Shown here one piece after another: positions 33,655-41,075 of a DNA stretch of 41,075 nucleotides. Position 1 is the stretch's first letter. Each line of letters opens with the position of its first letter. The stretch is taken from NCBI GenBank assembly GCA_022484805.1, contig JAKVKP010000022.1, forward strand, positions 1-41,075, read 5' to 3'. The notes below the pieces were generated by a model. The model was not told where the DNA came from. It did no database searches and saw only the letters and a list, made by a program, of their open reading frames with translations. The DNA is from Streptococcaceae bacterium. GTDB taxonomy: Bacteria > Bacillota > Bacilli > Lactobacillales > Streptococcaceae. Both the position numbers and the translations under genes were made by a program.

Positions 33655-35343
33655 ATGACAAAAATAAAGGGGAAAAGGGTAATATTGTGGTTGTTCTTAT
33701 TGCACATCATAATTTTCTTTTATGGCTCTCAAGTGGTTTTGGCGTCGGAGGATACGCGTTTTGAGCTTGAGGTGCATGAGTATCATGGTATTGATAAAAA
33801 AGCTGCCTCGGTCACAATTAAAAATGTTAGTGGCGAAAATGCTGAAAATGTCATCGTGGATGCGGTGCTGCCTAAGAGCTACAATGCGAAGGGAAAAGTT
33901 ACAATTACTGTTGGCGATTTGGCAAAAGATGAGGTAAAAAGCTTTTTGGTCGAGCCAAATCTCAGCAAAGATGCTGCCATATTACCAATCACAGGCGAGT
34001 TGATTCAATCCTTTAAATGGTTGCTGTTAATTATAGTGCTTGGCGTATTGGTCTTGTCCTATTACAAACATCGAAAAATGCGATATTTAATTATTGCTCT
34101 GGTGCTTGTTGGCATTTTTTCAGGTAGTGTATTGGTTAAGGCGGTAAGCGGTCAGTACCACGATAGTGTGGAACGAACAGTCAGAATTGCTGGCGTAAAG
34201 TATACTTTTGCATTTCGAATTGCAGGTCAGTTTGAATCGGTAGCAGAATTGACCTCGGCTTCATCGCAATTGTCCGGACAGAGCTCGGCTGCGACTCACA
34301 ATGGCAAAGAAGGAGCTACGATTAGCGAGCAAGCTAAAAAGTCAGCTGAGGTATTGGCTAATGACAGTCAAGCTAATCAGTCAGCTAATCCTTCAAATGG
34401 CGGTTCGACTGATTTCGATAGTTCGGCTGATCAGACAACGGATGACAAGGCTTCAGCCATTTATCAGATTGCGCATTATAAGGTTGAATCGTCCGGTCAA
34501 GTGATTTTAGCCGATGTTGAGACCAAGTCGGCGAAGATTGGGCAAAAGGTTAAGGCGAAAGCGAAGTCTTATTTTGGTTATCAACATGAGGTAAATGATC
34601 AGACGACTCTTTTGAAAAGTCAGCTTTCGGGAAATGTGACGGCTGACGGTAAACTGGTATTGAAGCTTTATTACTTAGCTATCGAGGTGGACGTTCCAAA
34701 GCTGGTGGTTTCTGGTCCGTATGATGTAGTGACCCTAGCTAACGCTAAGTGGCGTGTATTGTGCGTGCTTGGCAATCAGGCATTAATCCTCAAAGAAAAC
34801 CCTTTAACATGGGCAGAAATTGAGGAGGATGGGAATCAGATTGCGCAGGTTACTTTTAATCAAGCAGCGACTTATTTTGAATCTGGTTATAGTGGTAGTC
34901 TTGTTAAGGCAAGCATTGATTATTATTATAATCATTTTATTAAGGATGATTTGGCGGGTGCCTATGTCTTGCCTGTTGAATTGAATTTGGCTTCAGAGAG
35001 GGATTATTTTGCCAGTGTGGATATTATCAGCGAACCGAATAGCTGGCATTGGCATCGCTGGGCTGACTACTATGGCGATACGCGTTTCGCTTCAGTCCCT
35101 CAAGAAAGTGGTGAAAAGCAGGCTTTTGCTTTAAGTATGGGAGATATCAATAGTTATCTTTCAGTAGAATCTGCCTTTACAGATTTGTTGCAATTTGAAA
35201 CGGGTCAGGCATTTTGGTTACGCTCCGCTGGCTATAATCATCAAAAAGCAGGTATTGTACATCATGGTCATTTTATGATTAGTTCTCAGGTTAATCAATC
35301 CAATGCGCTTCGACCAGCAATGTGGGTTTCAGTGAACAGTTAG
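33655..35343 (+). CDS. Membrane protein with internal LPITGE motif and C-terminal DUF6273 domain
   Basis: A 562-residue protein starting at ATG 33655 behind GAGGGGGTG; the frame extends 24 codons upstream through repeat DNA without a signal. Residues 8-30 are a signal segment. Residues 31-105 form a beta-rich domain (KAASVTIKNVSGENAENVIV). LPITGE (110-115), a hydrophobic helix (121-137) and KHRKMR have the layout of a sortase sorting signal, yet the protein continues. Residues 142-166 look like a second signal peptide beginning with Met. Then come a Ser/Gln/Asp-rich linker (about 195-265), a MucBP-like segment (270-342) and a DUF6273 domain (365-562; FWLRSAG, LRPAMWVSV). I infer an in-frame fusion of an LPXTG stub protein and a DUF6273 protein; a two-helix hairpin membrane protein is the likely topology. 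Confidence 0.82.
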   Translation: MTKIKGKRVILWLFLLHIIIFFYGSQVVLASEDTRFELEVHEYHGIDKKAASVTIKNVSGENAENVIVDAVLPKSYNAKGKVTITVGDLAKDEVKSFLVEPNLSKDAAILPITGELIQSFKWLLLIIVLGVLVLSYYKHRKMRYLIIALVLVGIFSGSVLVKAVSGQYHDSVERTVRIAGVKYTFAFRIAGQFESVAELTSASSQLSGQSSAATHNGKEGATISEQAKKSAEVLANDSQANQSANPSNGGSTDFDSSADQTTDDKASAIYQIAHYKVESSGQVILADVETKSAKIGQKVKAKAKSYFGYQHEVNDQTTLLKSQLSGNVTADGKLVLKLYYLAIEVDVPKLVVSGPYDVVTLANAKWRVLCVLGNQALILKENPLTWAEIEEDGNQIAQVTFNQAATYFESGYSGSLVKASIDYYYNHFIKDDLAGAYVLPVELNLASERDYFASVDIISEPNSWHWHRWADYYGDTRFASVPQESGEKQAFALSMGDINSYLSVESAFTDLLQFETGQAFWLRSAGYNHQKAGIVHHGHFMISSQVNQSNALRPAMWVSVNS

Positions 35344-35388
35344 CAACGAAGAGTTTTTTAAAGCATATAAAAAAAGGGAGAGATTATT

Positions 35389-35973
35389 ATGTTTAAGAAA
35401 AAATTAGTTTTTGCAGGTATTTTAGCAGCAGCAGGGATTGTTGCAGTAACCGGTAACACAGTAAATGCTGAACAGTACGATGAGTCAACTGGAACTGCAG
35501 TCGTTGCAGTAAATGAGAGCGCTCCTGAAACAGGGGCATTGACATTATTAGCAGTACCATCGTTTGCAAAAGAACTAGCTACAGGTGCTTCAAGTGATTC
35601 AATCACGCTAGATACAGTTGATTCGCTTGAAATTCAAGATACACGGATTGTCAAGGGAGATTGGATTTTAAAAGCAAATGCAACACAGTTGCTAGATGAT
35701 GTAACTTCTTTAGGTGTGACTGCATTTGCTGTTACAACAACGAAATCAACTTTACAAGGTTTCACTGAGAGTAATTTAACTGTCGCAACTGGAGCAGGCA
35801 TCTTCCAAACCAATGGTACACTGTATAGCGGTACAGTAGCGGCTGATGCAGATAATTATGACTTGGCAATTGCGGCAACCGATGTGGCGGGGACACTAAC
35901 AAGAGTCTCTGACGAGATTTCTGACGGCACCTATACGGATACCATTACTTATACCTTGGTTGATGGCATTTAA
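35389..35973 (+). CDS. Small WxL-like surface protein
   Basis: A 194-residue secreted protein: signal peptide to about residue 27 (TGNTVNA), low-complexity Ser/Glu/Thr-rich stretch, then a WxL-like domain over about 70-194. The first motif is intact as GDWILKANATQL (Trp92-Ile-Leu94). The C-terminal motif, usually TWxL, reads TYTDTITYTLVDGI, with Tyr188 in place of Trp. WxL domains bind peptidoglycan non-covalently. The DUF916/DUF3324 protein and large repeat protein upstream fit a WxL locus. The start has AAAGGGAGAG upstream. It is the last gene before a strong terminator. Confidence 0.82.
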   Translation: MFKKKLVFAGILAAAGIVAVTGNTVNAEQYDESTGTAVVAVNESAPETGALTLLAVPSFAKELATGASSDSITLDTVDSLEIQDTRIVKGDWILKANATQLLDDVTSLGVTAFAVTTTKSTLQGFTESNLTVATGAGIFQTNGTLYSGTVAADADNYDLAIAATDVAGTLTRVSDEISDGTYTDTITYTLVDGI

Positions 35974-36082
35974 CAAATACTTGCAAGTTCGTCATTTGTG
36001 ATTATGGCGACCTCTGAAATCTTTCCATAGACGCAAAGAGGAATTTTTAAGGGTGACCCTAACCATAGATTTTTTTGATGAA

Positions 36083-36125
36083 GTAGCTATTTATCTTTAT
36101 GTGGAGATAAATAGTTACTTTTTTT
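36083..36125 (+). terminator. Rho-independent terminator of the WxL-type locus
   Basis: GTAGCTATTTATCT (36083-36096) pairs with AGATAAATAGTTAC (36105-36118), 14 pairs with one G-T, followed by seven Ts. Confidence 0.92.
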
Positions 36126-36241
36126 ATCGCTTGATTGTCGTTACACATTTTAAATTTACAACTTCTTTACTTCAAAGCAAATATTTTTTCATATACCTTC
36201 GTTATAATCAAAAGGCAATATAATTATTAGGGAGGCGAAAA

Positions 36242-38851
36242 ATGAAAAAGCATCGTTGGCTAGTAGCCATTATTTTATTTTTAGGTAGCATTGGTATCAG
36301 TTGGTTTTCAAATAATGTTCAAGCAGAGGAAGCTGCAAATACGCAAACACTGATTGGTCAAAGCAGTGATTGGCAATATTATTATCAAAGTGCAGATCAA
36401 TATCCAGGCAATGAATGGCTGCAGCCAGATTATGATTCAACATCTTGGCAGTCTGGACAAGCACCAATTGGTTATAGCACCAAGGCAACCGTCCAAACAA
36501 CCATTGACTATGGTAGTGATAAAAAGAATAAATATCCCGTTGCTTTCTTTAGAAAGAATTTTGATGCGCAGCTTGAGTCGACTGAATCGGCTAATCTCAA
36601 TACACTCGTCTTAGATTACAAAATTGATGATAGTGCGATTATCTACATTAATGGTCAAGAAGTAAAAAGAATTAATTATCCATCAGATGTGACACCAGAT
36701 TTCACAACTTTTTCAAACCAGCTTGGTAATGATGGTAATAGTTTTGAACAGACAACAGTTGATCTTTCAAGTGTTGAACTAAAAGCAACTGGTAATGTTG
36801 TTGCAGTTGCTGTCTTTCAGCAGTCTGGTTCAAGTTCTGATTTAGTTTTCGATTTATCATTATCATTACAGTATGTTGAAGAACCAAATCCAGAGTCGAG
36901 TCAAGTGCCATCTAAAATCAGCGTGACCTTCTATGGTGATACAACAACCTCTAAAAGCTTTACTTGGCATACCTTAGCAACTGCAGGTAGTCAAATTCGT
37001 TATCTTGCTTCAGCAGCTGAGCCAACGGATTTTTCTAATGCGACAGTGGTTGATGGCACAGAAAATTATTCTGAAGAATTGACTGATTTTGTGCACAAGG
37101 TTGCACTAACCGATTTACAGGCAGGCACAACCTACTGGTATCAAGTTGGTGACGCGTCTACAAATCAATGGAGCGACCCAGCACAATTCACAACATCGGC
37201 TACTTCAGCTTCACCATTCCATTTTCTATTTTTTGATGATACACAAGGGTCAGATGCTTATGATTATGAAGTAGTTGCAAAAACCTTTAATCAAGGCTTG
37301 ACGACAGCACCTGGAGCGAGCTTCATCATTCAAGGTGGCGACTTAGTAAATAATTCAAATGATATTACACAATGGCAAGATTTGTTTGGCAAGCAACAAG
37401 ATGTATGGAGCAATAATACGATTATGACTGTTTCGGGTAATCATGATACCTATAATAATACTTTCTATAATCATTTTAATTACAACGCACCAGAAAGTGG
37501 TGTTCAAAGTCATGGCGTGTATTACTCGTATGATTATCAACAGGCGCATTATGTAATGCTTAATACTAACGATATTGTCGATAATCAATTAAGTGCAACA
37601 CAGGTTGCTTGGTTGACAAGTGACATTGAGCAGGCTAAGGCAAATGGCGCTAAATGGGTGATTGTGACAATGCATAAGGGGACACAAACAGTTGCCAATC
37701 ATATTGACGATAGCGATGTTGTGGGCATGAGAAAGCAATTACAACCACTTTTTGATCAGCTTGGTGTTGATTTAGTGCTTCAAGGACATGATCATACTTA
37801 TGCTCGAACAAATCAAATGGGCGCAGAGGTACCTTATGAGGATACTGTTTATCAGGAAATTGATGGTGTTCAAACTGCCATTAATCCTAAGGGAACGGTT
37901 TACTTAACCAGTGATTCAAGTGGTACCAAGTTTTATAGTATGCAATCAGATGATGTGATTGCTCAATATGGTGTTTATCCAGCAGTCAAAGGTCAAGAAT
38001 ATAAACAAATGTTTACTGATATTGCGATTGTTGATAATCGTCTCGTTTTAAATTCGTATATATATGATGCAGAGGGTACTGGTGAAGTAACCTTATATGA
38101 TAGCTATGCAATTCAAAAGCAAGATCCGGTTGAAATTGCATCAATTGAAACACCAGAAGCAATTACTGTTCCTTTTGAAACAGCAGTTGAAAAATTGAAT
38201 TTACCAACGACAGTTAAGGTGACACTTAATAATGAAAGTGTACTTGATGTACCAGTAACTTGGACAACAACAAACTATGTTGCAAATCAAGCTGGTACGG
38301 TACAGCTTGCAGGTGAATTAGATTTTTCAAAAACGGACTATCCAGACTTATCAGGCACAACTAGCATTGATGTTACGGTAGCAGATAAGGTAGCAGAGCT
38401 GACACTAACTTATCCAAACGGTGAAAAGAATGAGTTAAAGGTTGGTGAAAGCATCGTTATTGTGCCATCAATCGAAGATGGTCAATTAGGCGAAACAGGC
38501 TGGCAATGGGATAAGGATTATTTTAGTGCAACCTTTAATTCACCAGCAACTTTCACTGCCTTGAAGGCAGGTAAAGTAACTGTGACTTATACTAGTGCTG
38601 ACGGGCAAATTGTTGAAAAAACATTTACAATTGTTGAGGCGAACCCTGCAAGCTCTGATGTGCCAAATTCTAGTACGCAAAATAATAATAATAATCAAAA
38701 TATTAAAACAAATGTGACACAGGTTAAATCAGATAAAACTTTACCAACCACAGGTGAAAGCAATACAGCTAGTTTAGTGATTGCTGGTGTTCTAATGGTG
38801 GTTGCAGTTGTCGGCATTTTAACAATGAGACGAAAAATCAAAGGTTTGTAA
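36242..38851 (+). CDS. LPXTG-anchored purple-acid-phosphatase-like metallophosphoesterase
   Basis: An 869-residue cell-wall protein. Signal peptide to about residue 29; beta-sandwich N-terminal domain (about 35-212, YPVAFFRKNFDAQ, IDDSAIIYINGQEV); fibronectin-III-like purple acid phosphatase N-domain (about 222-318, GTTYWYQVGD). The metallophosphoesterase domain (about 325-600) has DDTQG, GGDLV, GNHDTY, VTMHKG and GHDHTYAR, giving the binuclear metal site with Gln in the third position of the usual DxH. Two Ig-like domains follow, then LPTTGE, a hydrophobic helix and RRKIKGL, a sortase signal. It probably releases phosphate from external phosphoesters; the substrate is unknown. GGGAGGCG precedes the ATG. 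A TATAAT at 36203-36208 may be its -10 box. It is monocistronic. Confidence 0.92.
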   Translation: MKKHRWLVAIILFLGSIGISWFSNNVQAEEAANTQTLIGQSSDWQYYYQSADQYPGNEWLQPDYDSTSWQSGQAPIGYSTKATVQTTIDYGSDKKNKYPVAFFRKNFDAQLESTESANLNTLVLDYKIDDSAIIYINGQEVKRINYPSDVTPDFTTFSNQLGNDGNSFEQTTVDLSSVELKATGNVVAVAVFQQSGSSSDLVFDLSLSLQYVEEPNPESSQVPSKISVTFYGDTTTSKSFTWHTLATAGSQIRYLASAAEPTDFSNATVVDGTENYSEELTDFVHKVALTDLQAGTTYWYQVGDASTNQWSDPAQFTTSATSASPFHFLFFDDTQGSDAYDYEVVAKTFNQGLTTAPGASFIIQGGDLVNNSNDITQWQDLFGKQQDVWSNNTIMTVSGNHDTYNNTFYNHFNYNAPESGVQSHGVYYSYDYQQAHYVMLNTNDIVDNQLSATQVAWLTSDIEQAKANGAKWVIVTMHKGTQTVANHIDDSDVVGMRKQLQPLFDQLGVDLVLQGHDHTYARTNQMGAEVPYEDTVYQEIDGVQTAINPKGTVYLTSDSSGTKFYSMQSDDVIAQYGVYPAVKGQEYKQMFTDIAIVDNRLVLNSYIYDAEGTGEVTLYDSYAIQKQDPVEIASIETPEAITVPFETAVEKLNLPTTVKVTLNNESVLDVPVTWTTTNYVANQAGTVQLAGELDFSKTDYPDLSGTTSIDVTVADKVAELTLTYPNGEKNELKVGESIVIVPSIEDGQLGETGWQWDKDYFSATFNSPATFTALKAGKVTVTYTSADGQIVEKTFTIVEANPASSDVPNSSTQNNNNNQNIKTNVTQVKSDKTLPTTGESNTASLVIAGVLMVVAVVGILTMRRKIKGL

Positions 38852-38873
38852 ATTTAATATTTATTAATAAACA

Positions 38874-38911
38874 AAAACCATGAAATCATATGATGATTTC
38901 GTGGTTTTTTT
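38874..38911. terminator. Bidirectional terminator between the phosphoesterase and PTS regulator genes
   Basis: AAAACCATGAAATCAT (38874-38889) pairs with ATGATTTCGTGGTTTT (38893-38908) with one mismatch-type T-G pair, and Ts continue to 38911. On the minus strand the other arm also ends in a T-run, so it can serve both convergent genes. Confidence 0.88.
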
Positions 38912-38975
38912 GATTTTTAATGTCATGCAGATTTTCCGATGTTTCTCAGAAAAGTTGGATTATTAGCTAACAGTT

Positions 38976-40877
38976 TTACAAAAATGCCAATAATTTTTCT
39001 GTAAATTCATGAAAATCATTGGAAGTTGCAAGCTTTTGATTGAGATGCTCGTTAGTTAGTATTTCAGAAAGTTGGTTGAAAATTTCATGGAATAATTTTT
39101 TGTCATTTGATTGAATACAGAGCATTAATACAATATTGACAATCGAATTGCCCCATTGAATGCCATTAGGATTGATTAAAATTGCCATTCCTGTTTTTTG
39201 ACCAATCATTTTGATTGAATGAGGAATTGCGACTTTTCCAAATGCTGTCGAGGATAATTGTTCTCTTTTTTGGATATGAGCTAAATAATTAGACTGACAG
39301 AAGCCCTGTTTTTCTAAAGCATTACAGAGAATTTTTAGGACAGTTTCTTTTGAAATTTGTTTCGTCTGAAGAAAAAATAAGTCAGGATTGGTGATGTTTT
39401 CCAGATTAGTCTTGAATAATTGAATTTCACGCTGGTGTTTAATATCTCTAATTGCTTTATTGATAAGCTGTTTATCCTTTTCGCCGATAAATGGATTAAT
39501 TCGTACATTTGGAATTGCCGGAATTCGCTTAAGTGGCACTGTACTGATGATAAGCTCAGGCTTAATATTTTTTAAATCATGCTCATGTACAATCACATTT
39601 TCAATGCTTAAATCATCTGAAAATAGATTATTTAATTTTTTTAGAATATCCTTGTTCATATTGTAATAAATGGGTGAAAGTAGGCAACAATTTATTTTAT
39701 ATTTTTGTTCTTTATACACCTCGAATGCATTGCCTAAATGAAATGAAAGATAAGCGATTTCATCATCTGATAGGAAAAATCCAGTAGATTCCTCAATAAT
39801 TGAGGCTACATTGACCGCGCAATCATAAATCAAAGGGCATTCACGCTTTATTTGTTTGGTAAGGATATTATGAACACTAGTTTGATTTTCTAGTCTTGCT
39901 AATAGATTTTTAATATGTAGTGAAAAGCAGATTTTAAAATTTGGACTATTAAGATCGATTAAATAATTTTCTTTAATTTCAGTTAAAATTCGATGAACAA
40001 GAATGCTTTGCTTTTTACCAATGACTTTTTCAATATCATCGATGGTTGTTGTCATAAAATTGACTGTATTAACGGAACTATTGATAAGTAGTGCTAAATC
40101 GATAATTTCACGATTTGAATATTGAATATTACAATTTTTTTCCAATCTTTCTGCAATTTTCTGCGTAATTTCTATTGAAATTGTATCGTTTGTTTCAATA
40201 GATAAATCACTATCTAGTAAGGCGTTCTGTCTCATTCTTTCCATGGCAATGAGAACGTGCAAAACGATATTATTTAAAAGATAGTCGTTGGTGTAGTAGT
40301 CAAATTCATCAAAAGTGGTGATAATAATTTCTCTCACAATTTCTGCATTTTCAGAACCATAGATTGTCGTTAGATTGTCAAAACTAAATATTGTATCGGC
40401 GGTCTCTGAATTGATTAGATTATTAAGTAGCATTCTTTTTTGACGTTCGCTACCCTTTAAACAAATTTGATTAGAATTTGTTTGGATAGTGAGCTGTCTT
40501 TGTTCAGCAATTTGTTTTGCTTTGATTAAATCACTTCTGAGTGTTGATTCAGAGATAAAGAAGCGGTCACAGATATCAAATAAATCAATGCTGGTTTTGA
40601 CATCAAGTAATGCTTTTAGTATTAAAGCAGTTCTCTCTTCCTGTGTTTCAGGAATATTTCGTTGTGCAGTATTGGAAATCTGAGAAATGATTGCTATATT
40701 CGCTAAATATCCCTTATGTGAAGAATCAATCGCATTTGGATATTGTTCATTAATGTTTTTAACGTAGGTTTTAATACTGCGAATAGAATAATTTAGGCTT
40801 TGACTGAGCTGCTTAGCTGACAGATAATCGTGTTCATTAACTAATAATTCAATTAGTTGTTTTTCCCGGCTTCTCAT
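38976..40877 (-). CDS. BglG-family (MtlR/LicR-type) PRD-containing transcriptional regulator
   Basis: A 633-residue activator controlled by the sugar phosphotransferase system. Domains: N-terminal helix-turn-helices (about 1-150; QLSQSLNYSIRSIKTYV and RFFISESTLRSDLIKAK); two PRD domains (about 175-390) with regulatory His candidates in VLHVLIAMERMRQ and YLSFHLGNAFEVY; an EIIB-like segment (about 395-480) with INCCLLSP; and an EIIA-like domain (about 490-633) with His in VAIPHSIK. Phosphorylation by HPr and EII components would set its activity. ATG 40877 is chosen for GGAGG five bases upstream, against alternatives four and eight codons earlier. It is divergent from a PTS EIIB gene, its likely target. 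Confidence 0.9.
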   Translation of the reverse strand: MRSREKQLIELLVNEHDYLSAKQLSQSLNYSIRSIKTYVKNINEQYPNAIDSSHKGYLANIAIISQISNTAQRNIPETQEERTALILKALLDVKTSIDLFDICDRFFISESTLRSDLIKAKQIAEQRQLTIQTNSNQICLKGSERQKRMLLNNLINSETADTIFSFDNLTTIYGSENAEIVREIIITTFDEFDYYTNDYLLNNIVLHVLIAMERMRQNALLDSDLSIETNDTISIEITQKIAERLEKNCNIQYSNREIIDLALLINSSVNTVNFMTTTIDDIEKVIGKKQSILVHRILTEIKENYLIDLNSPNFKICFSLHIKNLLARLENQTSVHNILTKQIKRECPLIYDCAVNVASIIEESTGFFLSDDEIAYLSFHLGNAFEVYKEQKYKINCCLLSPIYYNMNKDILKKLNNLFSDDLSIENVIVHEHDLKNIKPELIISTVPLKRIPAIPNVRINPFIGEKDKQLINKAIRDIKHQREIQLFKTNLENITNPDLFFLQTKQISKETVLKILCNALEKQGFCQSNYLAHIQKREQLSSTAFGKVAIPHSIKMIGQKTGMAILINPNGIQWGNSIVNIVLMLCIQSNDKKLFHEIFNQLSEILTNEHLNQKLATSNDFHEFTEKLLAFL

Positions 40878-40893
40878 CTTAACCTCCATTGTT

Positions 40894-40939
40894 ATTTGCA
40901 CACTATCGGTGCAAATCTTAGTTTGTTAATGGTGCAAAT
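40894..40939. promoter_or_regulatory. GTGCAAAT repeats, likely regulator binding sites
   Basis: ATTTGCAC (40894-40901) and GTGCAAAT (40909-40916) form a perfect 8+7+8 inverted repeat. A third half-site GTGCAAAT lies at 40932-40939, 23 bp from the second and just upstream of a TATACT box. The position in the divergent promoter region suits binding by the PRD regulator. Confidence 0.65.
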
Positions 40940-40943
40940 ATAG

Positions 40944-40973
40944 TATACTATCAAATTAATGATAGCGCTATCA
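40944..40973 (+). promoter_or_regulatory. -10 box and cre site before the PTS EIIB gene
   Basis: TATACT (40944-40949) is a good -10 box without a consensus -35, typical of an activated promoter. TGATAGCGCTATCA (40960-40973) matches the cre consensus TGWNANCGNTNWCA at every position and lies just downstream of the likely start point, so CcpA repression in preferred sugars is expected. Confidence 0.75.
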
Positions 40974-40996
40974 AAAAGTATGAAAGGAAGAAAAAC

Positions 40997-41075
40997 ATGA
41001 GTAAATTAAATGTATTATTAGTTTGCGGATCAGGCGCAAGTTCTGGCTTTATGGCATCTAATATTCGTAAAGCGG
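40997..41075 (+). CDS. PTS sugar transporter EIIB subunit, N-terminal fragment
   Basis: Only the first 26 codons are inside the window. LNVLLVCGSGASSGFMASNI is the N-terminal P-loop of a lactose/cellobiose-type EIIB, in which the Cys is phosphorylated by EIIA and passes phosphate to the sugar during uptake. GAAAGGAAG precedes the ATG. The cre site and GTGCAAAT repeats upstream imply glucose repression and control by the divergent PRD regulator. The sugar cannot be told from this fragment. Confidence 0.85.
   Translation, partial: MSKLNVLLVCGSGASSGFMASNIRKA

Noticed and set aside
34078-35343. Separate gene starting at the internal Met with a signal peptide-like sequence
   Set aside because: No ribosome-binding site precedes this ATG and the upstream frame is open and well initiated, so one fused protein is more likely; internal initiation cannot be fully excluded.

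Overview
The window looks like a low-GC Firmicute chromosome, most likely from the order Lactobacillales. The reasons are the gapN-type dehydrogenase, the prfA-prmC-sua5 gene order, WxL-type surface proteins with their DUF916/DUF3324 partner, an LPXTG-anchored protein, a PRD/PTS regulator with a cre site, and frequent TTG/GTG starts behind strong Shine-Dalgarno sequences. I cannot name the genus from the sequence alone.

Positions 1-6166 are housekeeping and accessory genes with visible decay: the end of gapN, a short-chain-dehydrogenase relic, a CsbD-like stress protein, a GNAT relic, an RBBP9-type hydrolase, a HIT protein, a small membrane protein, a Rossmann oxidoreductase and an ACT protein. 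A MarR regulator with a clear palindromic operator follows. Next to it lie the wreck of an ABC exporter gene and a nucleotide-kinase-like gene whose P-loop is gone. Positions 6167-9032 are the conserved prfA-prmC-sua5 block, closed by a terminator.

Positions 9288-24055 form one same-strand island for assimilatory sulfate reduction and siroheme. A sulfate ABC transporter (binding protein, CysT, CysW, CysA) imports sulfate. CysD/CysN adenylylate it, CysH reduces the activated sulfate, and a siroheme/4Fe-4S sulfite reductase makes sulfide. CobA, SirC and SirB, with HemC and HemD, would supply siroheme from porphobilinogen. An APC-family permease sits inside the siroheme genes, while hemA, hemL, hemB and cysC are absent from the window. 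Two intergenic regions share an element built around GTGACA-N5-TGTCAC, and the cysN-sir gap is packed with inverted repeats.

Positions 25208-36125 are a WxL-type surface locus. A perfect consensus promoter (TTGACA-N17-TATAAT) fires into a (AACGC)14 tandem repeat upstream of a very large InlB-repeat/DUF6273 protein. That gene is split by one in-frame TGA, at a place where related repeats carry Trp. After it come a DUF916/DUF3324 protein, a 61-bp repeat cluster, a membrane protein that appears to fuse an LPXTG-type stub to a DUF6273 protein, and a small WxL-like protein, then a terminator. Positions 36242-38851 encode an LPXTG-anchored metallophosphoesterase. The window ends with a divergent PTS regulator / EIIB pair whose intergenic region carries GTGCAAAT inverted repeats and a cre box.
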